A DNA stretch of 64,000 nt from Desulfovibrionales bacterium. GTDB lineage: Bacteria > Desulfobacterota > Desulfovibrionia > Desulfovibrionales > Desulfonatronaceae. Below, in pieces: positions 26,390 to 34,894 of this stretch; the stretch's first letter is position 1, and each line of letters starts with the position of its first letter. The stretch is taken from NCBI GenBank assembly GCA_007693505.1, contig REDL01000069.1:1-64000 (forward strand), in the 5' to 3' direction. The position numbers and the translations under genes are program-made. The notes under the pieces are model-generated. The model made no database searches. It saw nothing but the letters and a program-made list of their open reading frames with translations, and was not told the DNA's origin.

Positions 26390-28324
26390 ATGAAAGCCCT
26401 GATCCTTGCTGAAAAGCCCTCCGCCGGCCGGGATCTGGCCCGGGTGCTCAAGATCGCCCCGGCCAAGGCCCGCTCCGTGCCCTTTCTGGAAGACGACCGC
26501 TACGTGGTGTCCTGGATGATCGGCCACCTGCTGGGCTATGCCTATCCCGGCGAGCAGAACCCGGCTTGGCTGAAGTGGTCCTTTGCCACGCTGCCCATGT
26601 TTCCGGAGCGCTTCCTGCTCAAGGAACTGCCGAACACCACTCGGCAGGTCGCAATTTTGCGCGACCTGCTGGCCCGGGAAGACGTGGGCGAGATCATCGT
26701 GGCCACGGACGCGGGCCGGGAAGGCGAACTGATCTTCCGCCACCTGTACGACTACCTGAAGTGCACCAAGCCTTTTCGCCGCTTGTGGATCCTGGACAAC
26801 ACCGACGCCGGAATCCGCAAGGCCTTTGCCGAACTGCAATCCGGAAGCCGTTTCGACAACCTGGCCGCCTCGGCCCGGGCCCGTTCGGAGTCCGACTGGC
26901 TGGTGGGCATGAACTTTTCCCGGGCCTACACCATCAAGGGTGGAGACAAGTTCAGCATCGGCCGGGTCCAGACCCCGGTGCTGGCTTTGCTGGTCCATCG
27001 CCGCAAGGCCATCGACGCCTTTGTTGCCGAGCCCTTCTTCACCTGTACGGCCACGCTTTCTTCCCCGAAGTCGCCCCAGGGCGACCTGTTCCCGGCCCAG
27101 GTCCTGGTCCCGCCGGACTTTGCCGGGGACCGCTTCAAGACCAAACAGGCGGCCCAGGACCAGGCCGCCAAGGTGGATGGCCGAGACGGGGTGGTGGCGA
27201 ACCTGGAGCAGAAGGACGTGGTTATCGCCCCTCCGCTCCTCTACGACCTGACCACGCTGCAGAAGGAGGCCAACGCCAGGTACGGCTTTTCGGCCAAACA
27301 GACCCTGGACATGGCCCAGAAGCTCTACGAGGCGGAGAAGGTGATCACCTATCCGCGCACGGACAGCCGGTACATCACCCAGGAAATCTTCAAGGAGATG
27401 CCGCAACGCCTGGCCGCGTTGCCCAAAGGCTACAGTCCCCTGACCAACCTGGCCCTGGAGCGGCTGAAGTCCGGCGCCTCCTTTGCCTGCGTCAACGACG
27501 CCAAGGTCACGGACCACTACGCCATCCTGCCCACGGGCAAGACCCCCTCCTCGGGCATGGACCAGCGCATGAAACAGATCTACGACCTGGTGGCCCGACG
27601 GCTCATTGCCGCGTTCCTGCCCGCTGCCAAGGTCCGCAACACCAAAATGCTCCTGGAGGTGGACGGCCAAAGGCTCCAGGCCGCGGGCAAGGTCTTCCTG
27701 CACTCCGGCTGGCTGAAGGCCGAACCCTGGCGCAAGGGCGACGACGTGGTCCTCCCGGATCTGTCTCAAGGTGACCCGATCCATGTGAACAGCACCGAGG
27801 TCAAGGCCAGCAAGACCAAGCCGCCCTCCCATTTCACGGAAAAGACCCTTCTGGCGGCCATGGAACGGGGAGATTTCGACACGCCGGGCCCGCCAGCAGG
27901 CGACGAAGCTTCGGGCAACGGTCACGGCGAAGGCGGTTCCGAATCCGGCCGGGAAGCCGCGCTGAACTCGCTCATGGGCCTGGAAGATCAGTCCCGTCCC
28001 GCCCCCACCGTGGGCATCGGCCGCCCCTCCACCCGGGCCGCGATCATCGAACTGTTGGTGGACCGTGGCTACGTGCACCGGGAGAAAAAGCGGCTCATCG
28101 CCTCGGACACCGGGATGACCCTGATCGACTTCGTGGAATCCACCGTGCCCCAGCTCACCTCGGCCAAGGTCACCCATGTCTGGGAAAAGGCCCTGGAAGA
28201 CATTGCCCAGGGCCGAGACGATCCCGGGACGTTCATCGCCCGCATCAAGGAATTCACCTCCCAGGGCATCCAAATCATGGCCCGCCAACCCAACCGCCCC
28301 CGGGTCCCCGGGCCTGCCTCTTGA
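26390..28324 (+). CDS. topB: DNA topoisomerase III
   Basis: This type IA topoisomerase relaxes and decatenates DNA. The 644-residue protein has a Toprim domain (LILAEKPSAGRD, then ATDAGREGELIFR) and the catalytic tyrosine in ITYPRTDSRYI near residue 320. Its C-terminal core has VGIGRPSTRAAIIE. A Gly-rich linker (about 500-525) follows KTLLAAME. There is no C-terminal zinc-finger cluster, unlike Topo I, so TopB is the better name. The ATG at 26390 is likely the start; a GTG directly before it is also in frame. Confidence 0.93.
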   Translation: MKALILAEKPSAGRDLARVLKIAPAKARSVPFLEDDRYVVSWMIGHLLGYAYPGEQNPAWLKWSFATLPMFPERFLLKELPNTTRQVAILRDLLAREDVGEIIVATDAGREGELIFRHLYDYLKCTKPFRRLWILDNTDAGIRKAFAELQSGSRFDNLAASARARSESDWLVGMNFSRAYTIKGGDKFSIGRVQTPVLALLVHRRKAIDAFVAEPFFTCTATLSSPKSPQGDLFPAQVLVPPDFAGDRFKTKQAAQDQAAKVDGRDGVVANLEQKDVVIAPPLLYDLTTLQKEANARYGFSAKQTLDMAQKLYEAEKVITYPRTDSRYITQEIFKEMPQRLAALPKGYSPLTNLALERLKSGASFACVNDAKVTDHYAILPTGKTPSSGMDQRMKQIYDLVARRLIAAFLPAAKVRNTKMLLEVDGQRLQAAGKVFLHSGWLKAEPWRKGDDVVLPDLSQGDPIHVNSTEVKASKTKPPSHFTEKTLLAAMERGDFDTPGPPAGDEASGNGHGEGGSESGREAALNSLMGLEDQSRPAPTVGIGRPSTRAAIIELLVDRGYVHREKKRLIASDTGMTLIDFVESTVPQLTSAKVTHVWEKALEDIAQGRDDPGTFIARIKEFTSQGIQIMARQPNRPRVPGPAS

Positions 28325-28370
28325 TCTTCCCTGCTTATCCCCATCCAGCATCATGCCTTCGCAAATACAA

Positions 28371-28442
28371 CAGGGCAATTTTGTTCTCACGTAACTACTT
28401 GTAATTTATCAGACTGGCTTGCCCTGTTTGGAACGGATCGCC
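28371..28442 (+). repeat. Palindromic ~70-bp unit, copy 1
   Basis: It starts CAGGGCAATTTTGTTCTCACG and ends GGCTTGCCCTGTTTGGAACGG. Its CAGGGCAA and TTGCCCTG ends can pair. Near-identical copies occur at 28748-28812 (reversed) and 38633-38703. Confidence 0.8.
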
Positions 28443-28476
28443 CGGCTTCGCCTGTTTGACTGAACCAGGAATCGTT

Positions 28477-28539
28477 CATCAAGCCGTTGCCGGGTGCCAA
28501 GAGCACAACTTCCTGTTTTTATGGTGCAACGGCTTGATG
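28477..28539. repeat. 63-bp stem-loop with 14-bp perfect arms
   Basis: CATCAAGCCGTTGC at 28477-28490 pairs perfectly with GCAACGGCTTGATG at 28526-28539 around a 35-base loop. Its position between other repeats suggests a remnant or a mini-element rather than a gene terminator. Confidence 0.65.
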
Positions 28540-28561
28540 TTACGAGACTGATGCCTGATGA

Positions 28562-28728
28562 GTAACTGCTCAATAACTCCGGGCAACAGCGCCTGGATAG
28601 CGATAGCGCCGGCCTTCGCCGGTATGACTTTGTTAACAATAGGCTAATATTGCTAGCCATTCCGACGAAAGTCGGAATCCAGGTCTTTTCAGAAGTGTTC
28701 ATTTGCCCGGAGTTTTTGAGAAGTTACA
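28562..28728. mobile_element. 167-bp MITE-like element with inverted ends
   Basis: The left end GTAACTGCTCAATAACTCCG (then GGCAA) matches the reverse complement of the right end (GTAACTTCTCAAAAACTCCG, GGCAA) at nearly all positions. CTGATGA flanks both sides (28555-28561 and 28729-28735), as a 7-bp target duplication. It contains no coding capacity, so it would be a non-autonomous element. Confidence 0.7.
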
Positions 28729-28747
28729 CTGATGAAGGAGTTTCGAG

Positions 28748-28812
28748 CCGTCCCAAACAGGGCAAGCCAGCCGTCTTTGCAAGAAAAATTCGGTGAGAAC
28801 AAAAATGCCCTG
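28748..28812 (-). repeat. Palindromic ~70-bp unit, copy 2 (inverted)
   Basis: It starts CCGTCCCAAACAGGGCAAGC and ends ACAAAAATGCCCTG, the reverse complement of copy 1. With copy 1 it brackets the stem-loop and the 167-bp element. Confidence 0.75.
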
Positions 28813-29069
28813 CACCTCTCTTGCCATGGCCTTGCGCTTTCATTACAGACCTTTCAAAAATGGCAAGTCATCAGTACCCGCCGGGAACCGGCTCCCTGCT
28901 TGCAACTTAAAAATCATATTTTTACAAAGTGATATACCTGTTCAGCACAACTTTTGCGGCCTGCCGTCGCCCTGCGCAAGAGCTGACCATGTTTTTTTTT
29001 CAGCGGTTCAGCGTTGACATCCTGCCCCTTGCCCACGTAATTGCTTTTTTGAGAATACATTTTTGTATG

Positions 29070-29114
29070 ATTGCAAAAAAAGTGCACGGCTTTTTCGATC
29101 CTATTGCAAAAAAA
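29070..29114. promoter_or_regulatory. Duplicated ATTGCAAAAAAA motif upstream of glutamate synthase
   Basis: ATTGCAAAAAAA occurs at 29070-29081 and again at 29103-29114, 33 bp apart start to start, which is about three helical turns. A dyad ATACA-TTTT-TGTAT overlaps the upstream side, and an inverted relative (ATTGCTTTTTT) lies at about 29040. These look like regulator or curvature sites but none is identified. Confidence 0.35.
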
Positions 29115-29196
29115 TGTCATTTCTTTTGATACAGGACTGCGCCGGACCCGGTTCCGGATGCCCTTCGCCCACCTCATTGCCCCACGAGTAGAATCC

Positions 29197-30327
29197 ATGT
29201 GCCGTTTGTTCTCCCTGACCAGCTCTGTTCCGATTTCCCCGATGCGGGCGATCGAAGCGCTGGATGTGATGAAGGAAGGTCATGACGGTTCGGGGATCGG
29301 TCTGTTTTTGACCGACCTCGCCGGCCCCTTCCAGGATTCCAAGCATCTGCCTATCCTCTCCGGTATTTTCACCCAGTCCGGAGTGCTGCGGATGGAGGAG
29401 TTCATGTCCAGCCAAGGCTTTACGCCCCAGTACCGACTGACTTTGGCCCCCCAGGACACCCCGCCTCCGGGCACCCCGAAGCGGGAAGTCTATCTGTCCC
29501 AGGTCTTTGAGCCGCCTTCCGCATGGAACGGTCTGGCCCAGGAAGAGCGTGAAGTGCTCCTGACCAAGACCCGCCTGGCCCTGCGCCATATGGGCCAGGC
29601 TGAGGAGGACATGGTTGTCTTCAGCTTTTGGCCGGACGTGCTGATGATCAAGGAAGTCGGCGATCCCATGGAAATCGGCCGTTACCTGGGATTGGACCGG
29701 GAGGAGGTGTATGCCGGGCGGATTTTGGCCCAGGGCCGCCAGAACACCAACTACGGAATCAACCTTTATGCCTGCCACCCCTTCTTCATCCAGGGCGTCT
29801 CCACCATGACCAACGGGGAGAACACGGCCTTCGTACCCATCAAGGAATACCTGGGGAGCCAGGGCGTGCCTGGTTACGAGGGATATCAGTCTGATTCCGA
29901 GGTGTTCACCCATATCCTGCACTTCACCCTGAAGGGGCTTGGATTGAGCCTGGAGGCCTACAAGCACGTGATCACCCCGCTGCAGGACGACGACATGCAT
30001 GCGCACCCGGATCGGGATGTCCTGTACACCATGAAACAGGCCTGTCGCCGGCTGATCATCGATGGCCCGAATTGCGTCATCGGCTGCCTGCCGGACAAGA
30101 CCATGTTCATGGTCCAGGACCGGAAGAAGCTGCGCCCCGGCATTGTCGGCGGCCGCCCCGGCCTGTTCGCCTTTTCCTCCGAGGCCTGCGGCCTTGACGC
30201 CGCCATCCCGGAGCGGGACAAGACCAAGGATTTTCAACCCATGCACCTGGACACGGCCATTGTTTCGCCGGATTGTCAGGAGGTACGCATATGCCGGCAA
30301 ACACAGCCATTACCCCATCTACATTAA
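29197..30327 (+). CDS. gltB1: Glutamate synthase, class II glutaminase subunit (split GltB, N-terminal)
   Basis: This 376-residue protein releases ammonia from glutamine for glutamate synthesis. The start at 29197 places a cysteine directly after Met (MCRLFSL), the N-terminal nucleophile of class II amidotransferases. Other features of the fold are HDGSGIGLFLTDL, GQNTNYGINL with small shifts, and GENTAFVPIKEYL. In this archaeal-type arrangement the glutaminase, FMN and GXGXG domains are separate proteins. It overlaps the next gene by 37 bases, which indicates tight coupling. Confidence 0.88.
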   Translation: MCRLFSLTSSVPISPMRAIEALDVMKEGHDGSGIGLFLTDLAGPFQDSKHLPILSGIFTQSGVLRMEEFMSSQGFTPQYRLTLAPQDTPPPGTPKREVYLSQVFEPPSAWNGLAQEEREVLLTKTRLALRHMGQAEEDMVVFSFWPDVLMIKEVGDPMEIGRYLGLDREEVYAGRILAQGRQNTNYGINLYACHPFFIQGVSTMTNGENTAFVPIKEYLGSQGVPGYEGYQSDSEVFTHILHFTLKGLGLSLEAYKHVITPLQDDDMHAHPDRDVLYTMKQACRRLIIDGPNCVIGCLPDKTMFMVQDRKKLRPGIVGGRPGLFAFSSEACGLDAAIPERDKTKDFQPMHLDTAIVSPDCQEVRICRQTQPLPHLH

Positions 30328-31952
30328 GCCAGCGGGATCTGCCCTGGCAGATCGACTGGGATATCCACACCTGCACGCTCTGCGGCAGGTGTACCGCGGT
30401 CTGCCCGGTGAATGCCATTGAATTCGGCACATTCCGCAAGCGAACCCTCTTCACCCCGCCCCTGGGGCTGTCCGACAACCGCTCCCAGGGCCTGCAGCAC
30501 AAGCCCTCGTCCAGTTCCAGCATCTATTACGGCATCCGCCAGCGTACGGACCCGGCCTATGCCTGCATTGGTTGCGCCATGTGCAACATGGTCTGCCCAA
30601 ATAACGCCATCCGTCCGCTAAAATCCGAATCCACGGATCTGCTCCGTTTTCACCGGGACCGGGGCGGGCAGCCCCGTACCCGCGGTGGGCGGCGCAACTC
30701 CGACGACAGCGTCTTGGACCAGATCAAGTTCATGCGCATTTCCATGCTCACCGACCCGGCGCTGGACGCCGGCCGGCATGAATTCGAGCTGCGCACCCTG
30801 ATCGGCCGCGTCCTGCCTCCGGCCGAGGCTTTGAAAACCCAACGGGAAAAGGGCTGGATGCCTCCGGTGCGGGAAATCTACCCGCTGATGATCGGCTCCA
30901 TGAGTTTTGGCGCTCTTTCCCCGAACATGTGGGAAGGCCTGCAGATGGGCGTGGCCTACCTCAACGAGGAGCTGGGCATGCCGGTGCGGATGTGTACCGG
31001 CGAGGGCGGATGCCCGCCCAGGCTGCTGCGCTCCCGGTTCATGAAGTACGTGATCCTGCAGATCGCCAGCGGCTATTTCGGCTGGGACGAGATCGTCCAC
31101 GCCATTCCGCACATGAAGGAAGACCCTTGCGCCGTGGAGATCAAGTACGGCCAGGGTGCCAAGCCCGGTGACGGCGGTCTGCTCCAATGGCACAAGGTCA
31201 ACCAGCTCATCGCCGCCATTCGCGGCGTGCCTCCGGGAGTCAGCCTGCCCAGCCCGCCCACACACCAGACCAAGTACTCCATCGAGGAGGCCGTGGCCAA
31301 AATGATCCAGTCCATGAGTATGGCCTGGGGATTCCGGGTGCCGGTCTACCCGAAAATCTCGGCTTCCAGCACTTCCCTGGCCGTGCTGAACAACCTGACC
31401 CGCAACCCCTATGCCGCGGGTCTGGCCATCGACGGCGAGGACGGCGGCACCGGGGCGGCCTACAACGTGTCCATGAACCACATGGGCCATCCCATCGCCT
31501 CCAATCTGCGGGACTGCTATCTGAACCTGGTCAAGCTGGGCAAACAGAACGAGCTGCCGATCATTGCCGGCGGCGGCACGGGCAAGAACGGCAACCTGGC
31601 AGCCAACGCCGCGGCCCTGATCATGCTCGGGGCCAGCGCGGTCCAGATCGGCAAATACGTCATGCAGGCCGCCAGCGGCTGCCTGGGCTCCGAGGGCGAC
31701 CGCTGCAACATCTGCAATATCGGCCGCTGCCCCAAGGGCATCACCTCCCAGGACCCTCGCCTGTATCGCAGGCTGGATCCCGAACAGGTGGCTGAACGGG
31801 TCGTGGACATGTACGTCGGCTTCGACACGGAGCTGAAAAAAATCGTCGCCCCCCTGGGCCGCTCCACCTCCCTGCCCATTGGCATGTCCGACGCCCTGGG
31901 CATCGCGGACAGGTCAGCCGCGGAGCGGTTGCAGATCAAGTACGTTGTTTAG
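30291..31952 (+). CDS. gltB2: Glutamate synthase, FMN-binding central domain with ferredoxin module (split GltB)
   Basis: This 553-residue protein makes glutamate from 2-oxoglutarate and ammonia. It starts with a two-cluster ferredoxin module (CTLCGRCTAVCP and CIGCAMCNMVCP). An FMN-barrel synthase domain follows, with SFGALSPNMWEGLQ, GEGG, YGQGAKPGDGG, KISAS, DGEDGGTGAA and IAGGGTGKNGN, and the 3Fe-4S cysteines of CNICNIGRCPKG. The ATG at 30291 has AGGAGG seven bases upstream, inside the preceding gene. It is the GltB2 of split archaeal-type GOGAT. Confidence 0.92.
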   Translation: MPANTAITPSTLSQRDLPWQIDWDIHTCTLCGRCTAVCPVNAIEFGTFRKRTLFTPPLGLSDNRSQGLQHKPSSSSSIYYGIRQRTDPAYACIGCAMCNMVCPNNAIRPLKSESTDLLRFHRDRGGQPRTRGGRRNSDDSVLDQIKFMRISMLTDPALDAGRHEFELRTLIGRVLPPAEALKTQREKGWMPPVREIYPLMIGSMSFGALSPNMWEGLQMGVAYLNEELGMPVRMCTGEGGCPPRLLRSRFMKYVILQIASGYFGWDEIVHAIPHMKEDPCAVEIKYGQGAKPGDGGLLQWHKVNQLIAAIRGVPPGVSLPSPPTHQTKYSIEEAVAKMIQSMSMAWGFRVPVYPKISASSTSLAVLNNLTRNPYAAGLAIDGEDGGTGAAYNVSMNHMGHPIASNLRDCYLNLVKLGKQNELPIIAGGGTGKNGNLAANAAALIMLGASAVQIGKYVMQAASGCLGSEGDRCNICNIGRCPKGITSQDPRLYRRLDPEQVAERVVDMYVGFDTELKKIVAPLGRSTSLPIGMSDALGIADRSAAERLQIKYVV

Positions 31953-31976
31953 CGATGCCGCCTATACTTGGCTTTC

Positions 31977-32016
<40 letters not shown>

Positions 32017-32463
32017 ATGACCATCGGACACGAAAAACTCGACGTTTATCGCCTCTCGATACACTATGTGGCGTGGGTTTTCGAAAAGGCCGCCACCTTG
32101 CGGACCGCGCGCGATCAATGGCTTCGAGCCAGCCAATCCATACCGCTGAATATTGCCGAAGGAAACGGCAAGACGGCTGAGGCCGATCGGAGGCGATTCT
32201 TTGAAATCGCCCGCGGATCAGCCCTGGAATGCGCGGCGATCCAGGATGTTCTGGTGACAGGGAAAAGGCTTGCTGCAAACGAAAGCCGTGAACGAAAGGT
32301 GGATTTGGATCGCATGGCCCAAATGCTCAGCAGGTTAGGCGGAAGAGGGTATTATGCGAAGGAAGGCCTGGCGGACCACGGATATGATGAAGTCGATTTC
32401 GATTTCGATCACGATTTCGATGGCGATTCCAGAGAAAACAAACCTGAAGAGGCAGATACATGA
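32017..32463 (+). CDS. Four-helix-bundle (S23 / 23S rRNA intervening-sequence type) protein
   Basis: The 148-residue protein has the typical MTIGHEKLDVYRLSIHYV start, the SIPLNIAEGNGK motif and FFEIARGSALECAAIQDVL. This family is often encoded in intervening sequences of 23S rRNA genes and elsewhere as a small accessory gene; its function is not known. Here it lies inside the glutamate synthase operon, between the FMN-domain and GXGXG-domain genes. The C-terminal tail DEVDFDFDHDFDGDS is encoded by a TTTCGA array. Its stop overlaps the next ATG (ATGA), and the ribosome binding site of that next gene is in its last codons. Confidence 0.88.
   Translation: MTIGHEKLDVYRLSIHYVAWVFEKAATLRTARDQWLRASQSIPLNIAEGNGKTAEADRRRFFEIARGSALECAAIQDVLVTGKRLAANESRERKVDLDRMAQMLSRLGGRGYYAKEGLADHGYDEVDFDFDHDFDGDSRENKPEEADT
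32393..32428 (-). repeat. Hexamer array TTTCGA, right flank of S23 gene
   Basis: TCGATTTCGATTTCGATCAC followed by GATTTCGATGGCGATT lies in the 3' end of the S23 gene and encodes its DFDFD tail. It is inverted relative to the array at 31977-32016, so the two bracket the gene. Confidence 0.8.
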
Positions 32464-34832
32464 GTAAGGCAAAGACAGTGCACATCGCCGGCAAGGATGA
32501 GGCTGGACGGGTGTCTTCGCGGATTCTGGAGGAGCGCATCCAGGAGGCCGTGCGCGGCGGGGCCTGCAATCTGGAGATCACCGCCTTTGGTCAGCACGGC
32601 ATCGGCGGACGGATCTTTCAGCCCCAGGGCAAGCCGGTCAGTGTGCAAATCACCGGCTCACCCGGACAGCGCACCGGCTCCATGGGGTCACCGGGCACCA
32701 CCATCGAGATCCATGGCCCGGCATCGGACGATATCGGCTGGCTGAATGCCGGCGCGGAGATCGTGGTTCACGGCTATGCCACCAACGGAGCCTGCAACGC
32801 CATGGCCCAGGGCAAGGTCTGGGTGGGCGGGAACATCGGCTCCCGGGGCATGACCATGACCAAGTACAACCCCCGGTTCGCCCACCCGGAACTCTGGGTT
32901 CTGGGCTCGGCCGGGGACTATTTCGCCGAGTTCATGGCCGGAGGCATCGCCGTGATCTGTGGGCACGAGGCCCAGGATCCAACCAATGTTCTGGGCTATC
33001 GGCCCTGCGTGGGCATGGTCGGCGGCAGGATTTTCTTTCGCGGCCCGGTGCACGGCTACAGCCAGGCCGACGCGAAGCTGGTGCCCATTTCCGATGAGGA
33101 CTGGACCTGGCTTTCCGAGAACATGGTCTTGTTCTTGGGCAGGATCAAGCGCAAACGGCTTTTAAAGAGGTTGACCGTACGCGAGGAATGGCAGTGCATT
33201 GTCGCCCGCACGCCCATGGAAAAGGTCGGGGGCAAGCGTCGCTCCATGGCCCAGTTTCATGGAGAGGTCTGGGACAAGGAACTGGGCCGCGGCGGCCTGA
33301 TCGGAGACCTGACCACGTTGGACCGCAGCCCGATTCCCCTGATCACCACCGGAAACCTGCGCCGCTACGTGCCCATCTGGGAACACCGCAAGTACCTTGC
33401 GCCCTGCCAATCCGCCTGCCCCACGGGCATGCCGGTCCAGGAACGCTGGCGGCTGATCCGCGAAGGCAAGGTGGATGAGGCCGTGGACGTGGCCCTGGCC
33501 TTTACCCCGTTCCCGGCATCCATTTGCGGTTATCTTTGCCCGCATCTGTGCATGCAGGGCTGTACCAAGAACGTGGCCGGCAACCTTCAACCCGTGGATA
33601 TTTCCTTTCTGGGCAAAAAGGGCGTCAGCTCCAAGCCTCCAAAGCTGCCGGAATTGAGCGGCACCCGGGTGGCGGTCATCGGCGGTGGCCCGGCCGGAAT
33701 TTCCGTGGCCTGGCAGTTGCGGTTGAAAGGGCACGACACCTGGGTCTATGACCTGGAAAAGGTTCTTGGCGGAAAGATGGCCACGGCCATCCCGGAACAA
33801 CGCATCCCCAAAGAGGTCCTGGACGCGGAGATCGATCGGGTTCGCCAGGTGCTGCCCCATGTCCATCTGCAACAAAACCTGACGCACAAGGAATTCGAGC
33901 AGCTCAAGGCTGATTTTGACTACGTGGTCATTGCCACCGGCGCCCAGAAACCACGGACCATCCCCATTCCCGGTGCGGAGCGGATCATTCCGGCCCTGAC
34001 CTTTCTGAAAAACGCCAAGCTGGACAACCAGCCCGTGGGCAAGCGTCTGGTGGTCATCGGCGCGGGCAACGTGGGCTGCGACGTGGCCACAGAGGCCCAC
34101 CGCCTGGGCGCCGAGGAGATCACCCTGATCGACATTCAGGAACCGGCTTCCTTTGGTGAGGAACGCAAGGAGGCCGAGCGCGCCGGGGCCATCTTCCGCT
34201 ACCCTTGTTTCACCAGGGAGATCACTGCCGAGGGCGTGGTTCTGACCACCGGAGAGGTCATCCCGGCGGATACCGTGGTCATCTCCATCGGCGATCTGCC
34301 GGATCTGGGCTTTTTACCCGAAACCATTGCCACGGATCGTGGCTTTGTTCTGGTCAACGAGAACAACCAGACCGCCGACCCCCAGGTCTTTGCCATCGGT
34401 GACATCGTCAAGCCCGGTCTGCTCACCGATGCCATTGGCGCGGGACGCCGGGCGGCCAAGGTCATTGACGAAATGGCCGCAGGCAAACGCCCGCTGGTGG
34501 ATACGGCCTGGCTCAAGGACTACTCCATCGAGTACAGCGAAACCTCCGAGCGCATTGACTATTCCCGGATGACCCTGGAATACTATGACCCGCGGATCAC
34601 CGAATACAACGACATGGAACACTGCGCCTCCCAGTGCTCCTCCTGCGGCTCCTGCATGGACTGCGGTCTGTGCGACGCGGTCTGCCCCACCGCGGCCATT
34701 GAGCGCAAGGACCTGGGCAACGGCAAGTACGAACGGATTCCCAACCCGGACAAATGCATCGGTTGCGGCTTCTGTGGCAGATGCTGCCCATGCGGCGTCT
34801 GGGCTTTGATGGAAAATACGCCCATGGGCTAA
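32460..34832 (+). CDS. gltB3-gltD: Glutamate synthase GXGXG-domain / NADPH small-subunit fusion with ferredoxin module
   Basis: The 790-residue protein combines three parts. An N-terminal GXGXG beta-helix domain (about 1-240) has GSPGQRTGSMGSPGTTIEI and GKVWVGGNIGSRGM, in pieces. A GltD-like module comes next, with cluster cysteines CQSACPTGMPVQ and CGYLCPHLCMQGC, FAD loop GGGPAGIS and NAD loop GAGNVGCD. A C-terminal ferredoxin with two clusters (CGSCMDCGLCDAVCP and CIGCGFCGRCCPCG) completes it. It supplies electrons from NAD(P)H or ferredoxin to the GltB2 FMN. The start codon overlaps the S23 gene stop. The long fusion is typical of anaerobes. Confidence 0.92.
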   Translation: MSKAKTVHIAGKDEAGRVSSRILEERIQEAVRGGACNLEITAFGQHGIGGRIFQPQGKPVSVQITGSPGQRTGSMGSPGTTIEIHGPASDDIGWLNAGAEIVVHGYATNGACNAMAQGKVWVGGNIGSRGMTMTKYNPRFAHPELWVLGSAGDYFAEFMAGGIAVICGHEAQDPTNVLGYRPCVGMVGGRIFFRGPVHGYSQADAKLVPISDEDWTWLSENMVLFLGRIKRKRLLKRLTVREEWQCIVARTPMEKVGGKRRSMAQFHGEVWDKELGRGGLIGDLTTLDRSPIPLITTGNLRRYVPIWEHRKYLAPCQSACPTGMPVQERWRLIREGKVDEAVDVALAFTPFPASICGYLCPHLCMQGCTKNVAGNLQPVDISFLGKKGVSSKPPKLPELSGTRVAVIGGGPAGISVAWQLRLKGHDTWVYDLEKVLGGKMATAIPEQRIPKEVLDAEIDRVRQVLPHVHLQQNLTHKEFEQLKADFDYVVIATGAQKPRTIPIPGAERIIPALTFLKNAKLDNQPVGKRLVVIGAGNVGCDVATEAHRLGAEEITLIDIQEPASFGEERKEAERAGAIFRYPCFTREITAEGVVLTTGEVIPADTVVISIGDLPDLGFLPETIATDRGFVLVNENNQTADPQVFAIGDIVKPGLLTDAIGAGRRAAKVIDEMAAGKRPLVDTAWLKDYSIEYSETSERIDYSRMTLEYYDPRITEYNDMEHCASQCSSCGSCMDCGLCDAVCPTAAIERKDLGNGKYERIPNPDKCIGCGFCGRCCPCGVWALMENTPMG

Positions 34833-34894
34833 TTTCCCCAGGACGGCACCGAATTGACGGATCGCTGATACCATCTGAAGGCCGAGGCCAACCC

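Larger units (their letters stand above)
28325..29196. other. Repeat-rich intergenic region upstream of glutamate synthase
   Basis: This 870-bp stretch has no credible gene. From left to right it holds a palindromic ~70-bp unit, a long stem-loop, a 167-bp element with inverted ends, an inverted copy of the first unit, and then the likely promoter region of the glutamate synthase operon from about 28.85 to 29.19 kb. Confidence 0.6.

Noticed and set aside
24376-26466. A 696-codon open frame on the minus strand across the GNAT-nitrilase gene
   Set aside because: Antisense shadow of a clear enzyme gene; composition is low in recognisable domains.
26282-28390. A 702-codon open frame on the minus strand across topB
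   Set aside because: It lies antisense to a full-length topoisomerase III with all motifs; the GC-rich third positions of topB leave the opposite frame open. No protein motif was recognised in it.
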